A DNA stretch of 64,000 nt, taken from assembly GCF_002794255.1 (NCBI RefSeq), contig NZ_PGGW01000060.1, positions 186,001 through 250,000 on the forward strand, written 5' to 3'. The notes beneath the pieces are model-generated. The model was not told the DNA's origin. It saw only the letters and a list, made by a program, of their open reading frames with translations, and ran no database searches. Positions 58,266-64,000 of the stretch are shown piece after piece. The stretch comes from Streptomyces carminius (GTDB lineage: Bacteria; Actinomycetota; Actinomycetes; Streptomycetales; Streptomycetaceae). Position 1 is the first letter of the stretch. The number at the start of each line of letters is the position of its first letter. The translations under genes and the position numbers were made by a program.

Positions 58266-59111
58266 TTACGGCACCTCCCTGCGGGCTGTGGCAAAACGGG
58301 GCCGGTTGTTCAGGTCTGGGTGGTCCGCGGCGTCCGCCCAGCCGCGGTCCTCGGTGAAGATCCAGGGCACCTGGCCGCCCTGGGTGTCGGCGTGCTCGAC
58401 GACCACCAGGCCGCCGGGGCGCAGCAGCCGGTGCGCGGTGCGCTCGATGCCGCGGATGGTGTCCAGGCCGTCCTCGCCGGAGAACAGCGCGAGCTGAGGG
58501 TCGTGGTCGCGGGCCTCGGGGGCGACGTACTCCCACTCGGTGAGCGGGATGTAGGGCGGGTTGGAGATGACCAGGTCGACCTGGCCGTCCAGCTCGGGCA
58601 GGGCGGTCAGCGCGTCACCGCGGTGCAGGGTCACCCGGGAGCCCTCGGTGTTCCTGCGGGCCCACCGAAGGGCGCCCTCGTCCAGCTCGACGGCGTGCAC
58701 CTTCGAGCGCGGCACCTCCTGGGCGAGCGCGAGGGCGATGGCGCCGGAGCCGGTGCACAGGTCGACGATCAGCGGTTCGGCGACGTCCATGGCGCGGACC
58801 GCGTCTATCGCCCAGCCGACGACGGACTCGGTCTCGGGTCGGGGCACGAACACACCGGGGCCGACCTGGAGCTCCAGGTAGCGGAAGAAGGCGCGGCCGG
58901 TGATGTGCTGGAGCGGCTCACGGGCCTCCCGGCGCGCGACGACCTCCCAGTAGCGGGCGTCGAACTCGGTGTCCGCGACCCGGTGCAGCTCCCCGCGCCT
59001 GACACCGTGCACGTACGCCGCCAGCTCCTCCGCGTCGAAGCGCGGGGAGGGCACTCCGGCGTCGGCGAGCCGCTGGGTGGCCTGGGCCACCTCGGCGAGC
59101 AGCACGTTCAC
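58266..59111 (-). CDS. prmC: PrmC/HemK release-factor glutamine methyltransferase
   Basis: A 281-residue SAM-dependent enzyme that methylates the Gln of the GGQ motif in RF1 and RF2. The N-terminal helical domain leads into a Rossmann domain with 'IVDLCTGSGAIAL' (117-127) and 'NPPY' (184-187) as catalytic motif. GTG 59111 (VNVLLAEVAQ) follows GAGGAAC closely; GTG 59105 is an alternative. Its substrate RF1 is encoded immediately upstream (prfA), a widespread bacterial pairing. Confidence 0.94.
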   Translation of the reverse strand: MNVLLAEVAQATQRLADAGVPSPRFDAEELAAYVHGVRRGELHRVADTEFDARYWEVVARREAREPLQHITGRAFFRYLELQVGPGVFVPRPETESVVGWAIDAVRAMDVAEPLIVDLCTGSGAIALALAQEVPRSKVHAVELDEGALRWARRNTEGSRVTLHRGDALTALPELDGQVDLVISNPPYIPLTEWEYVAPEARDHDPQLALFSGEDGLDTIRGIERTAHRLLRPGGLVVVEHADTQGGQVPWIFTEDRGWADAADHPDLNNRPRFATARREVP

Positions 59112-59224
59112 GTTCCTCGTCCTCCACCCGTCCCTGCCCGGCCCCGGCGGGGCGCCGTGCTGTTTCTCCGGCGTGTCCGGCGTGTCCGGGGCCGCCGGTG
59201 TTGTTGCCGGTCCTGTCGCCGGTG

Positions 59225-60298
59225 TTACTGCGCGGCGGCGAGCCTGGCCTCGGCGTCGGCGTCCACACACGCCTGGATCACCGCTTCCAGTTCGCCGTCC
59301 AGCACCTGGTCCAGGTTGTACGCCTTGAAACCCACCCGGTGGTCCGAGATCCGGTTCTCCGGGTAGTTGTAGGTGCGGACGCGCTCCGACCTGTCCACGG
59401 TACGCACCTGGCTGCGGCGCGCGTCCGACGCCTCCCGCTCCGCCTCCTCCTGGGCCGCCGCGAGCAGCCGGGCGCGCAGGATGCGCAGCGCCTGCTCCTT
59501 GTTCTGCAGCTGGCTCTTCTCGTTCTGGCAGGACACCACGATGCCGGTGGGCACGTGGGTGATACGGACCGCGGAGTCGGTGGTGTTCACCGACTGGCCG
59601 CCGGGTCCGGAGGAGCGGTAGACGTCGATGCGCAGGTCGTTCGCGTTGACCTCGACGTCGACGTCCTCGGCCTCGGGCAGCACCAGGACGCCCGCGGCGG
59701 AGGTGTGGATACGGCCCTGGGACTCGGTGGCGGGCACCCGCTGGACGCGGTGGACGCCGCCCTCGTACTTCAGCCGGGCCCACACGCCCTGGCCGGGCTC
59801 CGTCGCGCCTCCCCGGGCCTTGACCGCGACCTGGACGTCCTTGTAGCCGCCGAGGTCGGACTCGGTGGCCTGGATGATCTCGGTCTTCCAGTTGCGCCGC
59901 TCGGCGTAGCGCAGGTACATGCGCAGCAGGTCGCCGGCGAACAGCGCGGACTCCTCGCCGCCCTCGCCGGCCTTGATCTCCAGGATGACGTCCTTGTCGT
60001 CGCTGGGGTCGCGCGGGACCAGCAGCAGCCGCAGCCGCTCGGTCAGCTCCTCGCGGCGGGCCTCCAGCTCCTTGAGTTCGGCGGCGAAGTCCGGGTCGTC
60101 GGCGGCGAACTCGCGGGCGGTGGCGATGTCGTCACCGGTGCGCCGCCAGTCCTGGTAGGTGCCGACGATCGGGGTCAGCTCGGCGTAGCGCTTGTTGAGC
60201 CGGCGCGCGCGGGCCTGGTCACCGTGGATCGCGGGATCGGCGAGCTGCCTCTCGAGGTCGGCGTGTTCACCGATCAGTTCCTCGACCGCCTCGAACAT
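59225..60298 (-). CDS. prfA: Peptide chain release factor 1 (RF1)
   Basis: A 357-residue translation termination factor reading UAA and UAG. It has the anticodon-like PAT motif (189-191) and GGQ (233-235, 'SSGPGGQSVNTTDSAVR'), the site methylated by PrmC. Length is standard. The start has GAACTCCC upstream on the coding strand read as GGGAG. It follows rpmE, with a terminator hairpin in between. Confidence 0.95.
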   Translation of the reverse strand: MFEAVEELIGEHADLERQLADPAIHGDQARARRLNKRYAELTPIVGTYQDWRRTGDDIATAREFAADDPDFAAELKELEARREELTERLRLLLVPRDPSDDKDVILEIKAGEGGEESALFAGDLLRMYLRYAERRNWKTEIIQATESDLGGYKDVQVAVKARGGATEPGQGVWARLKYEGGVHRVQRVPATESQGRIHTSAAGVLVLPEAEDVDVEVNANDLRIDVYRSSGPGGQSVNTTDSAVRITHVPTGIVVSCQNEKSQLQNKEQALRILRARLLAAAQEEAEREASDARRSQVRTVDRSERVRTYNYPENRISDHRVGFKAYNLDQVLDGELEAVIQACVDADAEARLAAAQ

Positions 60299-60397
60299 CG
60301 TGGGAGTTCCTTAGCTGTGGGCCTGAGGGTGGGGCCGGGGTGGTGTGTCGGCCCGGGCCGGGAAGCCGGGGCGACGGGAGCCTGCCCGGACGGCAAA

Positions 60398-60440
60398 ACG
60401 CCGGTCCGGCCGCCCGGGGCGGGCGGCCGGGAACCGGCGT
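60398..60440. terminator. Hairpin between rpmE and prfA
   Basis: ACGCCGGT plus CCGGCCGCCC (60398-60415) pairs with GGGCGGCCGG plus ACCGGCGT (60421-60440) around a 2-nt bulge and 5-nt loop. It begins 11 bp past the rpmE stop on the leftward strand. Confidence 0.65.
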
Positions 60441-60450
60441 CAGGAGGTCG

Positions 60451-60675
60451 CTACTTCTGCCGCGACCCGGCGTTCTTGCCGAAGCGGGCCTCGAAGCGGG
60501 CCACGCGGCCACCGGTGTCGAGGATCTTCTGCTTGCCCGTGTAGAACGGGTGGCACGCGGAGCACACGTCGGCGCGGATGGAGCCGCCGGTGACGGTGCT
60601 GCGGGTGGTGAAGGAGTTCCCGCAGGTGCAGCTGACCTGGGTCTCCACGTACTCCGGGTGGATGTCGCGCTTCAA
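60451..60675 (-). CDS. rpmE: Ribosomal protein bL31 (zinc-binding form)
   Basis: A 74-residue 50S subunit protein starting MKRDIHPEYVETQVSCTCGN. Zinc ligands are C16 and C18 (CTC) and C38 and C41 (CSAC), so this is the C+ form; Streptomyces often also carry a zinc-free paralogue controlled by Zur. The TTG start at 60675 has AGGAGATACC just before it. The gene is followed by a strong hairpin and then prfA. Confidence 0.94.
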   Translation of the reverse strand: MKRDIHPEYVETQVSCTCGNSFTTRSTVTGGSIRADVCSACHPFYTGKQKILDTGGRVARFEARFGKNAGSRQK

Positions 60676-60910
60676 GGTATCTCCTAGGTATCGGGAGGGC
60701 ACCGGGTCGCACCGGCTCCTTCCGCCCGATGGCGGGCGGGAAGGTCGGCTGCCTGTGCGTGAACCGGGACCGACGGACCAGTCTGCCACTACTGGCCGCA
60801 CCACCCAAAACCAGGGGCGGGAGGCCGTTATTCCACCGCCCCCCACGGCCCGCGCCACCTCCCCCACCGCTGCTTCCGCGTACCGCCTCCGCGTGCCGCG
60901 GCCCCGGCGG

Positions 60911-61978
60911 CTACGGGGCGATCGACCCCTCCGTCGCGGAGGCGGGGACCGGCTCGTCCGCCCGCAGCGCCGTCCAGATCCGCTGGGCCCCGCGCTGGAT
61001 CGGCTCCACCCGGTTGGGGTCGGCCTCGGAGTACCGCACCGGCAGCGTGACCAGCTGGATGTCCTCGGAGTCGATGCCCTTGAGCACCTTGCCCAGCCCG
61101 GCCAGCTCGGCGGTCGAGGCCAGCCCGGAGTCGGTGGTGACGGCGGAGGTGGCGGTGTCCACCAGGTCGTAGAACCGCTTGGGCTCGGAGAGCACCCCGA
61201 CGCTCCGCACCTGCTCCACCAGGGCCCTGACGAACTTGTGCTGGAGGTCTATGCGCCCCAGGTCGCTGCCGTTGCCGATGCTCTTGCGGGTGCGGACCAG
61301 GCCCAGTGCCTGCTCGCCGTCCAGGGTGTGGTCCCCGGGCGGGAGGGTGAGGTGGCTGTCCTCGTCGTCTATCGGCCTGCTGGTGGTGATCTCCACGCCG
61401 CCGAGTTCGTCGATCAGCTTCTTGAAGCCGGTGAAGTCGATCTCGATGTAGTGGTCCATGCGGATGCCGGTCAGCGACTCGGCCGTCTTCACCGCGCAGA
61501 CGGGACCGCCGATCTCGTACGCCTTGTTGAACATCGTCCGCGGTTCGGCGGCCGCCGTGCCGCCCCCGGTCTTCTCGCAGGCGGGCCGGCGCACGAGGGT
61601 GTCCCGGGGGATGGAGACCACGCTGGCCCGGTCGTGCGACTCGGCGATGTGCACGATCATCGCGGTGTCGGAGCGCGCGGTGCCGTCGTCGCGGCCGTAG
61701 CGGCCGTTGTCGCCGGAGCGGGTGTCGGAGCCCAGGACGAGGATGTCCAGCGAGCCGCCCGGAACGTCCGCGGGCCGGTCCGTGCCCAGGGCGGAGTCGA
61801 TGTCGACGTCCGAGATGTTGCCGTCGAGCCTGAGATGGACGAGTCCGAGCCCGGCTCCGGCCAGTACGAGCGCGCCGGCCACCACCCAGAGCGCGGCCCG
61901 CAGCGCCCGGTGCCGCCGTGACCGGGCTGTCCGGTCCGCACCGGTGCCGCCGTCTGCGGTGGTGTGCTCGTTCGCCAT
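60911..61978 (-). CDS. LytR-CpsA-Psr (LCP) family protein
   Basis: A 355-residue membrane-anchored enzyme of the group attaching wall polymers (teichoic acid, glycans) to peptidoglycan. One TM (ALRAALWVVAGALVLAGAGLGLV, about 26-47) leads into the extracellular LCP domain with 'DILVLGSDTRSGDNG', 'RSDTAMIVHIAE', 'ASVVSIPRDTLV', 'HYIEIDFTGFKKLIDELGGVEI' and 'GLVRTRKSI'. Arg/Asp residues of the lipid-phosphate site are kept. ATG 61978 has GGGACGAG before it. A wall-polymer initiating transferase (55282) lies 5 kb away. Confidence 0.88.
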   Translation of the reverse strand: MANEHTTADGGTGADRTARSRRHRALRAALWVVAGALVLAGAGLGLVHLRLDGNISDVDIDSALGTDRPADVPGGSLDILVLGSDTRSGDNGRYGRDDGTARSDTAMIVHIAESHDRASVVSIPRDTLVRRPACEKTGGGTAAAEPRTMFNKAYEIGGPVCAVKTAESLTGIRMDHYIEIDFTGFKKLIDELGGVEITTSRPIDDEDSHLTLPPGDHTLDGEQALGLVRTRKSIGNGSDLGRIDLQHKFVRALVEQVRSVGVLSEPKRFYDLVDTATSAVTTDSGLASTAELAGLGKVLKGIDSEDIQLVTLPVRYSEADPNRVEPIQRGAQRIWTALRADEPVPASATEGSIAP

Positions 61979-62177
61979 CTCGTCCCTCGTCCCGCCGTGC
62001 GCCTCCGCCGGTGGAGGCCCACGGAAGGGCCGCCGGCGCCTCCGCGGAACCACCGGTCCGGTGGTGCGGCCGGTCGGAGGGCGTTCGGCCAGGGGAGTTC
62101 CCTCTCCACTTGGACGGCGTACCCCCGCCGGCCGGGTTCACTCCGCCGCGCTCCGGGGCCCGCCGGCCGTGGCATAC

Positions 62178-62219
62178 GGCGAGGGCCGCCCCACCGCACG
62201 GGGTGGGGCGGCCCTCGCC
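62178..62219. terminator. Terminator downstream of rho
   Basis: Perfect 18-bp arms (62178-62195 and 62202-62219) close a 6-nt loop. It begins 34 bp past the rho stop on the leftward strand. Confidence 0.75.
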
Positions 62220-62252
62220 GCCGCTTCGGGACCGGCCGTCTGCCGGACGCCG

Positions 62253-64000
62253 CTAGTCGCCGTTGCCGGGCGCCGGCGTCGTCTTCTGGATCTGCATGAG
62301 GAACTCGGCGTTGGACTTCGTCTGCTTCATCTTGTCCAGCAGCAGCTCGATGGCCTGCTGCTGGTCCAGCGCGTGCAGGACGCGCCGCAGCTTCCAGACG
62401 ATGCCCAGCTCGTCGGCGCCCATCAGGATCTCCTCCTTGCGGGTGCCGGACGCGTCGACGTCCACCGCCGGGAAGATCCGCTTGTCGGCGAGCTTCCGGT
62501 CGAGCTTGAGCTCCATGTTGCCGGTGCCCTTGAACTCCTCGAAGATGACCTCGTCCATCCGCGAGCCGGTCTCGACCAGCGCGGTGGCCAGGATCGTCAG
62601 GGAGCCGCCGTCCTCGATGTTCCGCGCGGCGCCGAAGAACTTCTTCGGCGGGTAGAGCGCGGTGGAGTCCACACCGCCGGACAGGATGCGGCCCGAGGCC
62701 GGGGCCGCCAGGTTGTACGCGCGCCCCAGGCGGGTGATCGAGTCCAGCAGCACCACCACGTCGTGGCCGAGCTCCACCAGCCGCTTGGCCCGCTCGATGG
62801 CCAGCTCGGCGACGGTGGTGTGGTCCTCGGCGGGGCGGTCGAAGGTCGAGGAGATGACCTCGCCCTTGACCGACCGCTGCATGTCGGTGACCTCCTCCGG
62901 CCGCTCGTCCACGAGCACGACCATCAGATGGCACTCGGGGTTGTTGCGGGTGATGGAGTTGGCGATCGACTGCAGGACCATGGTCTTGCCCGTCTTCGGC
63001 GGGGCCACGATCAGACCGCGCTGGCCCTTGCCGATGGGCGAGACCAGGTCGATGATCCGCGAGGTGAGGTGGCCCGGCTCGGTCTCCAGCCGCAGCCGCT
63101 CCTGCGGGTACAGCGGGGTGAGCTTGCCGAACTCGGGACGGCCCTTGCCGCTCTCGGGCGACATGCCGTTCACCGAGTCCAGACGGACCAGCGCGTTGAA
63201 CTTCTCGCGCCGCTCGCCCTCGCGCGGCTGGCGGACCGCGCCGGTGACGTGGTCGCCCTTGCGCAGGCCGTTCTTGCGGACCTGGGCGAGGGAGACGTAC
63301 ACGTCGTTCGGGCCCGGCAGGTAGCCGGAGGTGCGGACGAACGCGTAGTTGTCCAGGATGTCGAGGATGCCGGCGACCGGGATCAGGACGTCGTCCTCGG
63401 AGACCTGCGGCTCGGCGGCGAAGTCGTCGCGGCCGCGGCGGCCGCGACGGTCGCGGTAGCGGCCCCGGCGGCCCCGGCGGCCGCCCTCGAAGTCGTCGTC
63501 ACGGCTGTCACGGCTGTCGCGGCTGTCGCGGTTGTCACGGCTGTCGCGGTTGCCGCGGTTGCCGCCGTCCTGGTTCTGCTGGCCGCCACCGCCGCCGTCG
63601 TTGTTCTTGTTGCGGCGGTCGCGCTGCCGGCCGCCCTTGGCCTGGCGGTCGCCCTTGTCCTGCTTGCCGTCCTGGCGGACATCCTTGTCCTGCTTGCCGT
63701 CCTGCCGGGTGTCCTGCTTGCCGTCCTGGCGGACGTCCTGCCGGGCGCCGTCGCCGCGGGACTCGGCGGACCTGTCCCGGTCGGCCCGCTCACCGCCGCC
63801 GTCGGCGGCCGGGGCGTCGGCGGTCCCGCCGCTCCTGCCGCGCCGGCCGCGCTCACCGGCGGGCTCGTCGCTGCCCGGCTGGCCGGGGATGTCAATCTGC
63901 TGCTGCGCGGTATCGCCGGAGCCCTGGGCGCCCTCGTCCGTACGCGCCTTGGAGGTCGCACGGCGGCGCGGCTTGCTCTCGGCGGGGGCGGCCGTCTCGG
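62253..64000 (-). CDS. rho: Transcription termination factor Rho, N-terminus cut by the window edge
   Basis: 582 codons are visible, continuing past base 64000. The C-terminal two thirds are a standard Rho RNA helicase: cold-shock RNA-binding part ('ILDNYAFVRTSGYLPGPNDVY'), Walker A in 'IVAPPKTGKTMVLQ', Walker B 'DVVVLLDSITRLGRAYN', and 'SRMDEVIFEEFKGTGNMEL'. The visible N-terminal 180 or so residues are the actinobacterial insert: Arg, Gly, Asp, Gln-rich, with repeated RQDGKQD units and RDSRDN repeats, probably disordered RNA-binding or phase-forming sequence. It reads leftward into a terminator. There is no start codon in the visible part. Confidence 0.95.
   Translation of the reverse strand, partial: ETAAPAESKPRRRATSKARTDEGAQGSGDTAQQQIDIPGQPGSDEPAGERGRRGRSGGTADAPAADGGGERADRDRSAESRGDGARQDVRQDGKQDTRQDGKQDKDVRQDGKQDKGDRQAKGGRQRDRRNKNNDGGGGGQQNQDGGNRGNRDSRDNRDSRDSRDSRDDDFEGGRRGRRGRYRDRRGRRGRDDFAAEPQVSEDDVLIPVAGILDILDNYAFVRTSGYLPGPNDVYVSLAQVRKNGLRKGDHVTGAVRQPREGERREKFNALVRLDSVNGMSPESGKGRPEFGKLTPLYPQERLRLETEPGHLTSRIIDLVSPIGKGQRGLIVAPPKTGKTMVLQSIANSITRNNPECHLMVVLVDERPEEVTDMQRSVKGEVISSTFDRPAEDHTTVAELAIERAKRLVELGHDVVVLLDSITRLGRAYNLAAPASGRILSGGVDSTALYPPKKFFGAARNIEDGGSLTILATALVETGSRMDEVIFEEFKGTGNMELKLDRKLADKRIFPAVDVDASGTRKEEILMGADELGIVWKLRRVLHALDQQQAIELLLDKMKQTKSNAEFLMQIQKTTPAPGNGD

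Noticed and set aside
1..64000. CRISPR arrays, tRNA or rRNA genes, insertion sequences or prophage
   Set aside because: No repeated spaced units, tRNA-like cloverleaf, rRNA sequence, transposase or integrase motif was seen while reading both strands.

Overview
The window is about 72% G+C by eye, with the strong third-position G/C bias, GTG/TTG starts and short operons of an actinomycete chromosome. Gene content and order point to Streptomyces core chromosome: the polar-growth coiled-coil genes scy and filP, the mismatch endonuclease nucS, icmA/meaB, an absC-like MarR gene, a chitinase with DasR-type repeats, the atp operon, and prfA-rpmE-LCP-rho. From memory the order resembles the S. coelicolor segment running from about SCO5426 down to SCO5357. 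I see no insertion sequence, prophage, CRISPR array, tRNA or rRNA gene. Genes fill nearly all of the window, and the two cut genes are pfkA (left edge) and rho (right edge).

Layout. 1-5.4 kb: pfkA (partial) diverges from pta-ackA and pyk, the acetate/pyruvate end of glycolysis. 5.4-8.6 kb: a leftward three-gene operon of exported or membrane proteins (DUF6230, DUF6114, an acidic secreted protein) with operator-like repeats upstream. 8.6-16.5 kb: a thioredoxin-TPR protein, a TetR regulator with a 21-bp palindrome, isobutyryl-CoA mutase large subunit icmA, two DUF3817 membrane proteins, a MarR regulator, an MFS exporter, an ArsR-like regulator and a thiamine-binding-type small protein. 16.5-20.2 kb: three overlapping AIM24-family genes, the absC-like MarR gene and a proline-rich membrane-anchored protein. 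20.5-23.4 kb: an OmpR-type two-component system with an Asp-rich sensor loop, divergent from a secreted PepSY protein rich in Asp and Arg. 23.4-26.3 kb: meaB, an acetyl-CoA acetyltransferase and methylmalonyl-CoA epimerase.

26.4-33.4 kb: scy, filP and an ABC exporter pair with proline-rich tails. 33.4-42.2 kb: a small zinc-ribbon-like protein, a luciferase-like oxidoreductase, a conserved small protein, nucS, a large P-loop membrane protein, a STAS protein, a 3-hydroxyacyl-CoA dehydrogenase, a PduO-type cobalamin adenosyltransferase and a membrane protein. 42.4-46.2 kb: a NarL-type two-component pair and a secreted CBM2-GH18 chitinase. 46.6-55.0 kb: DUF2550 and the complete atpIBEFHAGDC operon read leftward, with a Rex-like operator upstream of atpI. 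55.2-64 kb: a leftward run of WecA/TagO-like transferase, a phosphatase-fold protein lacking the nucleophilic Cys, TsaC/Sua5, PrmC, RF1, L31, an LCP protein and Rho.

Working together: icmA, meaB, mce, the PduO adenosyltransferase, the thiolase and the hydroxyacyl-CoA dehydrogenase form a dispersed coenzyme-B12/acyl-CoA set that links butyryl-, acetoacetyl- and methylmalonyl-CoA pools. PrmC acts on RF1 and they sit side by side. Scy and FilP build the hyphal tip scaffold. Least understood are the AIM24 triplet, the DUF6230-DUF6114 operon and the Asp-rich sensor/PepSY module. Several genes (icmA, the first AIM24 gene, absC, nucS, pduO) have a -10 box 6-9 nt before the start codon and no Shine-Dalgarno sequence, suggesting leaderless mRNAs. 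All family calls come from reading the sequence; no database search was run.
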